This document shows positions 8,060 to 16,296 of a DNA stretch of 64,000 nt, piece by piece. The notes below the pieces were generated by a model, which was not told the DNA's origin, made no database searches, and saw only the letters and a list, made by a program, of their open reading frames with translations. Location: NCBI RefSeq assembly GCF_032594355.1, contig NZ_CP131061.1:806001-870000 (forward strand), in the 5' to 3' direction. The stretch's first letter is position 1. Each line of letters starts with the position of its first letter. The translations under genes were made by a program, and so were the position numbers. This stretch comes from Methanolapillus ohkumae (lineage in GTDB: Archaea; Halobacteriota; Methanosarcinia; Methanosarcinales; Methanosarcinaceae).

Positions 8060-8854
8060 ATGAGCAATGAAGTTATTTCCGCGTTAAAGAAGGATTTTAT
8101 TCATAATTTGGTTGTTGAAGGAAAGCGTTCTGACGGGCGTGGTTTTTTTGAAACGCGCGACATTTCGGTAAAAACCCATGTGATCAGCAAAGCTGAAGGT
8201 TCCGCTTACGTTAAATTCGGAGAAACAAAAGTTTTGGTCGGCATTAAGCTTCAAAAGGGAACGCCGTTTCCGGATGATCCGGACAAAGGAATCATCATGA
8301 CCGGAATGGAAATGAATCCGCTTGCGTCTCCGGATTTTGAACCGGGTCCGCCGAAAGAGGAATCCATTGAAATGTCCCGGATCGTTGACCGCGGAATCCG
8401 TGAGTCGAAATCGATTGTTCTTGAAGACCTGTGTATTAAGGAAGGCGAATCGGTTTGGATGGTTTTTGTTGACATCAGTGTTTTAAACGATGCCGGAAAT
8501 ATTGTCGATGCCTCTTGTTTGGGTGCGATTTCCGCGTTGATGACGACAACCGTTCCGGAAGATGTTGCAAACGGCACTCCGGCGCGGCCGCTTCCAATGC
8601 GGGATATGCCGGTCGGTGTTACTGTTGTCAGTATCGGCGGGCAATTGATGCTTGACCCGATTTTGGATGAGGAAATGGTTTGCGGAACCAAACTGACGGT
8701 CATTACCAACAAAGAAGGTGCTCTTTCGGGAATGCAAAAGAGCGGTTCTGAAGCTTTGACTCCGGAGAAAGTTTTTGAAATGGTCAATCTCGGACGGGAA
8801 AAGGCGGCGGAATTAAGGGAAAGATATTTATTCAATCTCTCTGTAAGGTGTTGA
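8060..8854 (+). CDS. rrp42: Exosome non-catalytic ring subunit Rrp42
   Basis: 264 residues. ATG 8060 is preferred to GTG 8051 because the GAGGAGGAG run is adjacent to 8051 but correctly spaced for 8060, and the family begins MSN-xVIS. Signatures: LVVEGKRSDGRGFFETRDIS, GSAYVKFGETKVLVGIKLQ, DRGIRESKSIVLEDLCI and NTPARPLPMRD-like sequence (NGTPARPLPMRDMPVGVT). Rrp42 pairs with Rrp41 in the hexameric ring; it lacks the phosphate-binding site and supports the active site structurally. It has no tail expansion, unlike its two neighbours. Confidence 0.96.
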   Translation: MSNEVISALKKDFIHNLVVEGKRSDGRGFFETRDISVKTHVISKAEGSAYVKFGETKVLVGIKLQKGTPFPDDPDKGIIMTGMEMNPLASPDFEPGPPKEESIEMSRIVDRGIRESKSIVLEDLCIKEGESVWMVFVDISVLNDAGNIVDASCLGAISALMTTTVPEDVANGTPARPLPMRDMPVGVTVVSIGGQLMLDPILDEEMVCGTKLTVITNKEGALSGMQKSGSEALTPEKVFEMVNLGREKAAELRERYLFNLSVRC

Positions 8855-8975
8855 ATCTGTTGCGGTTATAAATTTATAAATTTAAAAAATCGATTAAAAA
8901 TCATTGATCATTTTCATGTAAATATATGATTTTTTACGGATGGACATGATTTTTATACAGATTTCTATTATGCAC

Positions 8976-8984
8976 CTTATATAC
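8976..8984 (+). promoter_or_regulatory. Probable TATA box for rpl37ae-rpoP
   Basis: CTTATATAC in a 169-nt AT-rich gap between rrp42 and rpl37ae, 40 nt before the ATG. Its spacing would give a short leader, consistent with a strong internal promoter for ribosomal and polymerase subunits. Confidence 0.5.
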
Positions 8985-9023
8985 TTTTATATATGATTTT
9001 TCAAATCACAAGAGTGATTCATT

Positions 9024-9359
9024 ATGGTTGTTAAGAAAAACACAAGAAAAGGAAAAGTTTCCCGGTCCACCGGAAGATTTGGTGTCCGGTATGGCAGAAA
9101 AGACAGAAAATTAGTAGCCGACCTTGAAGAACGCACAAACAGCGCGCACACCTGTGCGAAATGCGACCTTCCGTCTGTGCGCAGAATCGGAACCGGCATT
9201 TGGGAATGCAAGAAATGCGGTTACAAATTCGCGGGCGGAACTTTTATTCCGCAAACCAGCGTCGGAAAGACCTTCCAAAACACCATGAAAAATGCGCTCT
9301 CCGACAGCTCCGTGAAATACCACTACGCTTTCTTGGATGAAGAGGAAGTCGAAGAGTAA
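9024..9359 (+). CDS. rpl37ae: Large ribosomal subunit protein eL43 (L37Ae)
   Basis: 111 residues from ATG 9024. A four-cysteine zinc ribbon is visible: CAKCDLPSVRRIGTGIWECKKC (CxxC...CxxC). The N-terminus TRKGKVSRSTGRFGVRYGRK is basic and binds rRNA. The family is usually 80-95 residues; this one has an extra C-terminal acidic stretch (DEEEVEE). It is followed by a 158-nt gap and rpoP, the standard archaeal order. Confidence 0.96.
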   Translation: MVVKKNTRKGKVSRSTGRFGVRYGRKDRKLVADLEERTNSAHTCAKCDLPSVRRIGTGIWECKKCGYKFAGGTFIPQTSVGKTFQNTMKNALSDSSVKYHYAFLDEEEVEE

Positions 9360-9517
9360 TTTAAAATAATATGAGAAAGATGTGAATTTTTCATCCTTTT
9401 CTCATCTTTTCCTTTTCTTTTACTCTTTTTTCTCGTACATTTTGTTGAATTATTCATTTATTATCCAATTATTGTCCAATTATTGTCAGGTTCCATTAAT
9501 CCAATCGGAGGGTGAAT

Positions 9518-9655
9518 ATGTCTTATTATTGTACCCAATGCAAGAAAGAAATCGATATCGACTATGAAAGTTCAGGCGTTCGCTGTTCCTATTGCGGCCA
9601 CCGGATTCTTGTCAAAAAGCGTCCGACCACTTTAAAGAGAATCGAAGCCAAATAA
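9518..9655 (+). CDS. rpoP: DNA-directed RNA polymerase subunit P (Rpo12)
   Basis: A 45-residue protein, short but complete, from ATG 9518 with GGAGGGTG at 9507-9514 upstream. The zinc-binding pattern is YYCTQCKKEIDI...VRCSYCGHRILVKKRP (CxxC...CxxC), typical of archaeal Rpo12/eukaryotic Rpb12. It is a structural subunit of archaeal RNA polymerase. It lies between L37Ae and the Brix protein as in other Methanosarcinales. Confidence 0.96.
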   Translation: MSYYCTQCKKEIDIDYESSGVRCSYCGHRILVKKRPTTLKRIEAK

Positions 9656-9689
9656 AGCAATGGCTGCGGTAAAGCGGCAAGTTAAAAGT

Positions 9690-9717
9690 AAGTTCAACTT
9701 TTCGTTGAAACTTTTTT
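9690..9717 (+). terminator. Possible intrinsic terminator after rpoP
   Basis: An imperfect hairpin (AAGTTCAAC, loop TTTTC, GTTGAAACTT) is followed by six T. It lies 35 nt past the rpoP stop and before the Brix gene. The stem has one bulge, so strength is uncertain. Confidence 0.4.
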
Positions 9718-9826
9718 AATTACTTCTTTATTGCTTCTTTCCTTCCTCTTTATTTATTTCTTCTTGATCTTTATTTTTTCTTTTATTCATTTTACTCTTT
9801 TCATTTTTTTGGGGATTGGTGTTATT

Positions 9827-10417
9827 ATGTTGTTTATGACTTCTTCTCGAAAACCGTCTCAGAAGACGAAGATTTTGTGTAAAAAGCTGGCTCTTTTTTT
9901 TGATGCGGCTTACATGAATCGAGGAAAGACGAGTTTTTCGGATATTTTGGAGTCCGCATCGGGATCCGTTCTTTTGGTGGTCGGTGAGTTTCACGGGAAC
10001 CCCGGAAGCTTGTCTTTTTACGATGCCGGCGGAAAGCCGTTCTTATCGGTTTATGTGTCTGAGAGTTATCCTGAACCGATTTCCTTGGGCGATCTTCGTT
10101 TCGGGCGGCATGTGTTTTGCGGGACGAAAGATTCAGCTATTTTTGAGGCTTTAAACCGTGTTCTTTTGGATGGGGCGGGGGATTTTATTCCTTCTGTTTC
10201 AATTTCAGATGCCAAATTGGATGCCAAATCGGAAAAAGAAAAGCCGGCGAAACCGGCAGAATCCAAGCCTTTGACCGGCAAGGAAAAGAATGAGACATTT
10301 GTTCGAAAGCTTTCGGTTTATGACGACCGTCTTGATTTTTCGCTCAACGGGAACACGTTTTTGCGGCTTTATGTCAAAAGTGTTAAAACCGGGGCTGCGG
10401 CGGGTGGAGAACAATGA
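9827..10417 (+). CDS. Brix/IMP4-like ribosome biogenesis protein
   Basis: 196 residues. ATG 9827 is chosen over the far upstream ATG because GGTG sits five bases before it and the family begins ...TSRKPSQ. The signature TSSRKPSQKTKILCKKL followed by AYMNRGKTSFSDILE matches archaeal Brix-domain proteins, relatives of eukaryotic Imp4 that work in small-subunit rRNA maturation. A Lys/Glu/Pro-rich linker (AKSEKEKPAKPAESKP) interrupts the C-terminal half. The gene overlaps the next (pcc1) by 4 nt (ATGA). Confidence 0.85.
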   Translation: MLFMTSSRKPSQKTKILCKKLALFFDAAYMNRGKTSFSDILESASGSVLLVVGEFHGNPGSLSFYDAGGKPFLSVYVSESYPEPISLGDLRFGRHVFCGTKDSAIFEALNRVLLDGAGDFIPSVSISDAKLDAKSEKEKPAKPAESKPLTGKEKNETFVRKLSVYDDRLDFSLNGNTFLRLYVKSVKTGAAAGGEQ

Positions 10418-10662
10418 AAGCCGAAGCCGAATTTTTCTTTGAATCGGAGAACAAGGAGTTGATGCGTGAAATTTACGCAAGTCTTCTTCCGGAAGCCGGC
10501 GACCCGATTTCCGACCGCTCCGTTATTTTCATGAATTTGGATGAGGCCGGGCGCCTGATTTTAAATATCCAAAGCAGTGATGTCATCTCTTTGCGTTCTG
10601 CTTTAAATACATGGCTCCGGCTGATTCAGACGGCTTACGATGTTTCGGCTATTGTTGTATGA
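10414..10662 (+). CDS. pcc1: KEOPS complex subunit Pcc1
   Basis: 82 residues from ATG 10414, overlapping the Brix stop. Sequence AEAEFFFESENKELMREIYASL and SLRSALNTWLRLIQTAYDV match the small Pcc1 family, the dimerising subunit of KEOPS that makes the t6A modification of tRNA. It is the last recognisable member of the superoperon here. In many relatives a prefoldin beta gene follows; none does in this window. Confidence 0.85.
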   Translation: MKAEAEFFFESENKELMREIYASLLPEAGDPISDRSVIFMNLDEAGRLILNIQSSDVISLRSALNTWLRLIQTAYDVSAIVV

Positions 10663-10801
10663 ATTTTTCAACAAATGTCACACGCTTGGGTTTTGAAAAC
10701 GTCATTTTTATCCATTTAAAAATATTTTTTTTGATAGATATTTATCCTATTTTAAATATGTAAGTTAATGTGAGTGAATCTAATTTGATCATTTCTGATT
10801 C

Positions 10802-11471
10802 ATGCACTCGATATTTAGAATCTTAAATATAAATCCCACAACAACAGGTGAAAAAAATGTTGAAAAATTTAGTTATAAAATCAATAACTATATTTTTTAT
10901 GGGAATGAAAAAATCGTTTCAATTGAAAAAGACGGAACCGTTGCATATGTTGTTTTGTGGAATGATAAATTCATTTCGGGAAGGGTTAATTTTGCGGTTG
11001 TTACTCAAGATGATTTAATTTCAAGTAAATCTCTCTCAACAAATGATATTTATGAAAATGATATCGTTGACATTGCCTCATCTATTTCAAAAGCGAGGGA
11101 TACTTTTTGGCATCAAAGTTATTATGATACCTACGGAAACTCAATAACAGGTGGAGTTAATTTTCATTTCTCTCCGATTGATGCTGAGATGTTGGCAAAT
11201 GGCGTTAGTACTATTCAGTGGTACAGCTTTTGCAATAATTCTGGGTGCAGCATTTCCAGCAATCGGACAAGCAGGGGCAGTGATCCTATCTCCTGTATTA
11301 ATTGTTGCTATTCGTGCTGTTTTTTGGAACGCCCAAAATAATGACGGTAGTCTGGATATGACCGTTCCTTATGCATCAGCATATATTGCTGTTTTTGGAG
11401 CAAGTATTCTCTATCCGGGAATAGTAACTGCTATTATACAGTTTGGAACCATAAGTTATATTCTCGGATAA
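10802..11471 (+). pseudogene. Frameshifted unknown gene with hydrophobic C-terminus
   Basis: Two overlapping frames join into one plausible protein. The first (from ATG 10802) gives NNYIFYGNEKIVSIEKDGTV, ISGRVNFAVVTQDDL and HFSPIDAEMLANGVS; the second (to TAA 11471) continues with GTAFAIILGAAFPAIGQAGA, two hydrophobic helices and NDGSLDMTVPYASAYIAV. The switch is +1 and lies near 11205-11220, where the first frame turns into Cys/Ser-rich nonsense. The start is poorly supported: no ribosome site is visible, so the 5' end may also be lost. Function is unrecognised. It may be a pseudogene, a sequencing indel or a programmed shift. Confidence 0.6.
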
Positions 11472-11475
11472 GTTT

Positions 11476-11508
11476 AATTGGTTGATTATTATCAACCAAT
11501 TTTTTTAA
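11476..11508 (+). terminator. Intrinsic terminator-like hairpin
   Basis: A perfect 11-bp stem (AATTGGTTGAT, loop TATT) is followed by a T-rich run. It starts 4 nt after the stop of the frameshifted gene and marks its transcript end, before the next gene's ATG at 11532. Confidence 0.75.
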
Positions 11509-11531
11509 TAAGATGTATGTGTGGGCCCCTT

Positions 11532-11930
11532 ATGAATCATTTAAAATCTTTTAAATTAATTCTACTTGCTGTTTTTGTTTTATATTTGTCGGTTGCGTTT
11601 TTTATCAGTTTCTCTATTTTAAACCCTATTGTTTCGGAATTTAAAGTTCATTCCGGGGTACAAATTATTGAGTTTGGGTCTATTTTTTTGGCTTTTTCAA
11701 TAATGATTGCTACCATTTCATTTTTAAATGGTGGTTCAAACAAAAAAAAGACTCTTCCAATTCTGTTATTTTTGATTTACTCCCTTTTTATTTTGTTCAT
11801 CCATTTCCATTTGGCGGACAATATGACTCGTGTTCAGGATTTCATATGGATTTGGATTATTGTTCTTCTGTATCTATTTTTCTGTATTTTTATTGTCAGG
11901 ATTTCTATTAAATACAATATCCGGGAATAA
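11532..11930 (+). CDS. Small membrane protein, four predicted helices
   Basis: 132 residues from ATG 11532 (MNHLKSFKLILLAVF). Four hydrophobic segments are visible: about 8-32, 43-62, 74-92 and 104-126. The last is followed by a basic end (RISIKYNIRE). No family is recognised. It follows the frameshifted gene across a terminator, so the two are probably separate transcripts. The weak Shine-Dalgarno (CCCCTT before ATG) makes the start uncertain; an in-frame upstream extension overlaps the hairpin and is unlikely. Confidence 0.6.
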   Translation: MNHLKSFKLILLAVFVLYLSVAFFISFSILNPIVSEFKVHSGVQIIEFGSIFLAFSIMIATISFLNGGSNKKKTLPILLFLIYSLFILFIHFHLADNMTRVQDFIWIWIIVLLYLFFCIFIVRISIKYNIRE

Positions 11931-12069
11931 ACTCAAATAAATTATTATCATAAATATAAAAACAGTCTCATCTCTTGGAATTTTTTTCTTGTTAAATTTG
12001 GAAGACATGTTTTTTCATCTAAAAACAGGGAAATTTGATTTCTTGGACCCGAATCTTCTTTTCCATCCC

Positions 12070-12438
12070 TTATTTCTTTTCTTCTTTCGTCAATGCGTAA
12101 CTTAAATCAATCAAATTGAAGATTTTTTGGGGCGGCATCGGGCTGTCCAATAAAATCGTTATCCAATGCTCTTTGTTCATGTGGTAAGCCGGCAAAACCC
12201 CGGGTTCGCTTTTTAGGGAACCAATGAGAATCGGGTCGCATTTCAGATTCATCGCATCAACAATGTCATTTCCTTCCAATCCGAGTACTTTTTTTGGGAT
12301 ATCCACAATGGCGGCAAACCATTTGCGGTTGGAATCATGCCGTAAGATCGCATAATTTGGTGTTCTCATCCACGGATAATCGGGCTCAATTCCGTATTTT
12401 TCTTTGACGTATTGAAAAATTTCCTGCCGGCTGATCAT
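12070..12438 (-). CDS. MmcQ/YjbR family protein
   Basis: 122 residues. Family features: MISRQEIFQYVKEKYGIEPD, YPWMRTPNYAILRHDSNRKW, VLGLEGNDIVDAMNLKCDP, and near the end MNKEHWITILLDSPMP. This is the YjbR/MmcQ fold (CyaY-like), often annotated as a DNA-binding protein without direct proof. It stands alone, convergent with the upstream membrane protein gene. Length is normal and nothing is missing. Confidence 0.88.
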   Translation of the reverse strand: MISRQEIFQYVKEKYGIEPDYPWMRTPNYAILRHDSNRKWFAAIVDIPKKVLGLEGNDIVDAMNLKCDPILIGSLKSEPGVLPAYHMNKEHWITILLDSPMPPQKIFNLIDLSYALTKEEKK

Positions 12439-12529
12439 TTTGATGCTCTTCTTGCTTTAAAAATTAAGTTATTGCATCTGTTTTTTACGGATTTCAATAT
12501 TTAAATACTATTTCTTTTCACTTTCGATT

Positions 12530-12635
12530 CATTTTCAATTCATTTCGATCCATTTCAATTCATTTCGATCCATTTCAATTCATTTCGATTCATTTCGATT
12601 CATTTCAATTCATTTCGATTCATTTTCGATTCACC
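12530..12635. repeat. Tandem 11-bp repeat array
   Basis: About nine variants of the 11-mer CATTTCAATT / CATTTCGATCC alternate between the MmcQ start and the palindromic element at 12650. No coding capacity. Confidence 0.85.
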
Positions 12636-12649
12636 TTGATTCTCTATTC

Positions 12650-12727
12650 CAAGCAAACCCTCCCGAAAATTCGAGATGCTTTGCATCTCGAATTTCTCGG
12701 ATTGCTATGATGAATGGATGTGTTGAT
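12650..12727. repeat. Dispersed palindromic element, copy A
   Basis: Core palindrome 12669-12693 has 11-bp perfect arms (ATTCGAGATGC) around TTT. It is followed by TTCTCGGAT and TGGATGTGTTGATGG. The same arrangement occurs at 23831-23921 and 42973-43055. All three copies lie in spacers and face the same way. Confidence 0.85.
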
Positions 12728-12762
12728 GGAAAAATAGTGGTGGTAAACCGTGTAATTAAAAG

Positions 12763-12866
12763 CAGATGCAGCAGCGCAAAACTGCAAGCAGTTGCAGCAG
12801 CGCAAAACTGCAAGCAGTTGCAGCAATTCCAAAACTGCAAGCAGTCGCAGCAATTCCAAAACTGCA
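12763..12866. repeat. Tandem 26-bp array attached to palindrome copy A
   Basis: About four units of roughly 26 bp, each containing GCAGCA and CAAAACTGCAAGCAG. It starts about 35 nt after element A. A repeat array of different sequence follows copy C in the same position. Confidence 0.8.
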
Positions 12867-12973
12867 TTTGGGTAAATGGGGAAGATGCCGGATTTGACAA
12901 CTATCCGCTGCCGGTTTTTGCCGGACAAACCGGTTCCCCCGGAAATGCTTCTTACCTGGCGGACTTTAACAAG

Positions 12974-13675
12974 ATGGATTTACTCTTGCGAAATGCTCTT
13001 CTCTTTGCAATTTTTGCTGTTCTCATTTTGGCGGTTTTCGGTACGGTTTTTTATCTGGTTCGAAAAAAGATTAATGTGTTTCTGATCTTTTCGGAAAATT
13101 TTACCAGTGCCGGGCGGCTTAACCGAAAACCCTACGCCATCATGATGGTGATCGGTCTTCTCTATTTTATTTTTCTGGCGATCTCTTCCGATATTTATGT
13201 TTTTTTGAACCGTACTCTTACAGGGCCGTATGGCGTTTTTTTTGATATTTTTGCATTCATTCTCGGTCTCATCTTTCTGATTATTACAATTATGGGCGCC
13301 ATATTCATTCTTCTCCAAATTATCCGACGTCTGCATGACTTGGATTTGACCGGATGGATTGCTTTAGTGATGCTTCTTCATTTCCTTTCGTTTTGGGCAT
13401 TTATTCCGACTCTTTTTGAATTCGGTTTATTTTTTATTGATGGAACGAAAGGACCGAATGAATACGGGGATGATCCGAAAGGAAGAAAACCGAAATATGA
13501 GAATGAAAATGGGAATGAGAATGAAACTGAAAATGAAAGTGATTTGAGTGAATCGGATATCCGCGAATCAAATATGAATGAATCGAATTTGAGCGAATCC
13601 AATTTGAACGAATCGAATTTTGAGGAGGCCGATTCTCTTCAATATGAAAAAACCGATGAGCAAATTTTAAAATGA
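12974..13675 (+). CDS. DUF805 family membrane protein with Asn/Glu/Ser tail
   Basis: From ATG 12974, 233 residues. The DUF805 pattern is clear: SAGRLNRKPYAIMMV, four hydrophobic helices, then LLQIIRRLHDLDLTGWIALV and DGTKGPNEYGDDPKGRKP. A 70-residue Asn/Glu/Ser tail follows with repeated NESNLSES-type units. The frame stays open upstream to 12707, but that stretch translates the tandem repeat array (KLQAVAAAQNCKQL) and is not credible as protein. The span between about 12880 and 12974 (DNYPLPVFAGQTGSPG) is ambiguous, so the true start could lie there. Function of DUF805 proteins is unknown. Confidence 0.75.
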   Translation: MDLLLRNALLFAIFAVLILAVFGTVFYLVRKKINVFLIFSENFTSAGRLNRKPYAIMMVIGLLYFIFLAISSDIYVFLNRTLTGPYGVFFDIFAFILGLIFLIITIMGAIFILLQIIRRLHDLDLTGWIALVMLLHFLSFWAFIPTLFEFGLFFIDGTKGPNEYGDDPKGRKPKYENENGNENETENESDLSESDIRESNMNESNLSESNLNESNFEEADSLQYEKTDEQILK

Positions 13676-13881
13676 ATGTGAATGCGCTGCGGTAGAATTT
13701 TTTAAGTCCCCGGCGGCGGAAATAATAAAAAATCCGTCCCATTTTTTCTTTTTTTTTAGTTTACAAATCCTTTTCTTTAAAATCAAAAACGGATATATAC
13801 TTTTAAATGATTGAGTGTGTTTAATTTATTTTTTCTTTTTATTCTCTACTAATTTGAAATATTTAATATCGGGAAATTGTT

Positions 13882-14160
13882 ATGAAAACAGATCGTTATG
13901 TCATTACGGTAATCGGTGTCGATACGGTGGGTATTGTCGCGGGCGTCACAAAAGTGATGGCGGACTTTGGCGTGAACATTGTCGATATCCGGCAAACATT
14001 AATGGAAGACATTTTTACAATGCTGATGATTGGCGAGGTCAAAAATGAAAATTTCGTTCTCTCGGACTTCCAACGCATCATGAACGAAGTCGGAGCTTCT
14101 TTTAAAGTAGAGATTCGTGTCCAGCACGAAGATGTTTTTCGGTTCATGCACCGCATTTAA
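13882..14160 (+). CDS. ACT domain protein (UPF0237)
   Basis: 92 residues from ATG 13882. It is a single ACT domain: RYVITVIGVDTVGIVAGVTK, VNIVDIRQTLMEDIFTMLM and the C-terminal VQHEDVFRFMHRI. ACT domains bind small ligands, usually amino acids; this stand-alone class always sits beside UPF0210, as here (20 nt upstream of it). The two are probably one operon and form a regulatory pair of unknown pathway. Confidence 0.92.
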   Translation: MKTDRYVITVIGVDTVGIVAGVTKVMADFGVNIVDIRQTLMEDIFTMLMIGEVKNENFVLSDFQRIMNEVGASFKVEIRVQHEDVFRFMHRI

Positions 14161-14180
14161 TTATTTTTGGAGTCTTTTTT

Positions 14181-15551
14181 ATGTACATTACTTCGGAAGA
14201 AATTATGCAGACCATTGATATGGTCCGGATGGAAAATTTAGACATCCGTACAATCACGATGGGAATCAGTCTTCGCGACTGTGCGCACCCGGATGTGGAT
14301 ACGTTTAATCAAAATATTTATGAAAAAATCACCACCCGTGCTGAAAAATTGGTTCAGACCGTCGTCGACGTGGAAAACCTTTACGGAATCCCGATTATTA
14401 ACAAAAGGATTTCCGTCACACCTATTTCCATCGTCGCCGAATCCTGTATGGATGCGGATGTTTCGGATTACGTCTCCATTGCCAAAACAATGGATAAAGC
14501 CGCAAAAGAAGTCGGCATTGATTTTATTGGCGGCTATAGCGCTCTGGTTCAAAAAGGAATGACAAATGGTGACCTTCGCTTAATTTCGTCCATTCCGGAG
14601 GCGCTTGCGGTCACCGACAAAGTTTGTTCGTCCATCAATTTGGCGAGCACCAAAGCCGGAATTAATATGGATGCCGTCGCTCTCATGGGGAAAATTATCA
14701 AACAGGCATCGGACTTGACGGCGCATCGGGATGGAATCGGTTGCGCAAAACTGGTGGTTTTCGCAAACGCGCCGGATGACAATCCGTTTATGGCGGGTGC
14801 TTTTCATGGCATCGGCGAAGCGGAATGTGTCATCAATGCCGGCGTCAGCGGTCCGGGAGTTGTCAATTCAGCACTCCGGCGGCTGAATAATCCGTCTTTT
14901 GGCGATATTGCCGAAGAAATCAAAAAGACGGCCTTTAAAATCACGCGGATGGGAGAGATGGCGGCCCGGGAAGTTTCCCGCCGTCTGAACATCGAGTTTG
15001 GGGTCGTGGACATCTCTTTGGCGCCGACGCCTGAAGTCGGGGACAGTGTCGCGGAAATTTTGGAAGCGATGGGATTGGAACGCTGCGGAACTCATGGAAC
15101 AACGGCAGCGCTTGCGCTTTTAAATGATGCTGTCAAAAAAGGGGGCGCTATGGCTTCGTCGTCGGTCGGCGGCCTTTCCGGTGCATTTATTCCGGTCAGC
15201 GAAGACGCGGGAATGATTGAGGCGGTCAACTGCGGCGCACTCTCCATTGAAAAATTAGAGGCAATGACATGCGTTTGTTCTGTCGGGCTGGATATGATCG
15301 CAATTCCCGGGAAGACGAGTGCGGCAACGATTTCTGCAATTATCGCCGATGAAATGGCAATCGGGGTTGTTAATAAGAAAACAACGGCTGTCCGGTTGAT
15401 TCCGGCGCCTCAGAAAGATGTTGGGGATTTTGTCGAGTTCGGTGGTCTTTTGGGACGGGCACCGGTTATGAAAGTGTCACGTTTCAGTTCCGAAAATTTC
15501 ATCAAACGGGGCGGTCGGATTCCGGCACCGATTCATTCTTTAACGAATTAA
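14181..15551 (+). CDS. UPF0210 (PFL family) protein
   Basis: 456 residues from ATG 14181. Signatures: TIDMVRMENLDIRTITMGIS, LVQTVVDVENLYGIPIINKR, DFIGGYSALVQKGMT, GECVINAGVSGPGV-like (GEAECVINAGVSGPGV), LAPTPEVGDSVAEILEAMGL and GGLSGAFIPVSEDAGMI. This is the full-length UPF0210 fold, related to anaerobic ribonucleotide reductase/pyruvate-formate-lyase barrels, but no catalytic activity is proven. Translationally linked to the ACT protein upstream. Length is normal. Confidence 0.95.
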   Translation: MYITSEEIMQTIDMVRMENLDIRTITMGISLRDCAHPDVDTFNQNIYEKITTRAEKLVQTVVDVENLYGIPIINKRISVTPISIVAESCMDADVSDYVSIAKTMDKAAKEVGIDFIGGYSALVQKGMTNGDLRLISSIPEALAVTDKVCSSINLASTKAGINMDAVALMGKIIKQASDLTAHRDGIGCAKLVVFANAPDDNPFMAGAFHGIGEAECVINAGVSGPGVVNSALRRLNNPSFGDIAEEIKKTAFKITRMGEMAAREVSRRLNIEFGVVDISLAPTPEVGDSVAEILEAMGLERCGTHGTTAALALLNDAVKKGGAMASSSVGGLSGAFIPVSEDAGMIEAVNCGALSIEKLEAMTCVCSVGLDMIAIPGKTSAATISAIIADEMAIGVVNKKTTAVRLIPAPQKDVGDFVEFGGLLGRAPVMKVSRFSSENFIKRGGRIPAPIHSLTN

Positions 15552-15619
15552 AACAAAAGAAGAGGATTCGTTAAGAATTAAATGAATGAGATAAAATAAC
15601 GCGGCAAATTAAAAATAAT

Positions 15620-15720
15620 GCATTCAAACAGAAAACAATGCATTCAAACAGAAAACAATGCATTCAAACAGAAAACAATGCATTCAAGCAGAAAACAATG
15701 CATTCAAGCAGAAAACAATG
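15620..15720. repeat. Five 20-bp tandem repeats
   Basis: Five consecutive copies of GCATTCAAACAGAAAACAAT (two with an A-to-G change). They lie 68 nt after the UPF0210 stop; the remainder of the 15552-15936 spacer is A-rich with no gene seen. Confidence 0.92.
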
Positions 15721-15863
15721 CGATAAAAAAAGCAATAAAAATAATTCTAATTAAAAAAATTAAAAATAATACAAAAAAATAAATTAAAATTACATAACAA
15801 ATGATTGAAAAGACGGCATTAAAACTAAAAAACCGTCAAAAAAACGATTCATAGAAAAAAACA

Positions 15864-15888
15864 ACAAATCCGGCTTTTTCGGATTTGT
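15864..15888 (-). terminator. Possible terminator hairpin of the HTH gene
   Basis: ACAAATCCG and CGGATTTGT arms enclose a short T-rich loop. The hairpin lies 49 nt past the stop of the minus-strand HTH gene. The following T-run on that strand is weak (GTTTTTTT at 15856 region). Confidence 0.4.
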
Positions 15889-15936
15889 GTTCTGATTTTG
15901 AAATATAAAAAGAAAAAAGGAGATGAAGAAGAGTTA

Positions 15937-16296
15937 TTAGGAGATTTTCTTTAACTCTTCAATGTTTCTTAAAATAATTCTGCTTTCTTCGATGATGTTT
16001 TCTTCGATTTTTTCGATGATTTTGTCCATCGGGACGACCAATTTGTAATATTTCACAGGTCTTCCCTTTCCGTTGTCTCTTTTCTCTTCACGGATATCGA
16101 TCCAATCGTTGCTTTTTAAATATCTCATGGCGATGCTGACTTCGGGCTGTCTGAGGCCGGATGTCATTTCGATTGTGTGAGAGGTCAATTCCTTTCCGTC
16201 GGAAAGGCAGGCCAATGTTTTTGCGACAGGTCGGCTGATGTCTAATTTTCTCAACAGCTCAACCATTTCTGAATCTTTTGTGTATTGTTCGTTCAT
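15937..16296 (-). CDS. Winged-helix transcriptional regulator
   Basis: 119 residues. The N-terminal part (about 12-85) is a winged helix: LLRKLDISRPVAKTLACLSD, TIEMTSGLRQPEVSIAMRYL (recognition-helix region) and the wing NDWIDIREEKRDNGKGRPVKYYKL. The C-terminal third is a predicted coiled coil (DKIIEKIEENIIEESRIILR), likely the dimer interface. Similar archaeal proteins are grouped with the TrmB/ArsR superfamily; there is no ligand domain. It is flanked by long gene-free AT-rich DNA, so its target cannot be read from context. Confidence 0.85.
   Translation of the reverse strand: MNEQYTKDSEMVELLRKLDISRPVAKTLACLSDGKELTSHTIEMTSGLRQPEVSIAMRYLKSNDWIDIREEKRDNGKGRPVKYYKLVVPMDKIIEKIEENIIEESRIILRNIEELKKIS

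Noticed and set aside
12707..12973. N-terminal extension of the DUF805 gene
   Set aside because: Most of it translates the palindromic element and tandem array; DUF805 starts near 12974.
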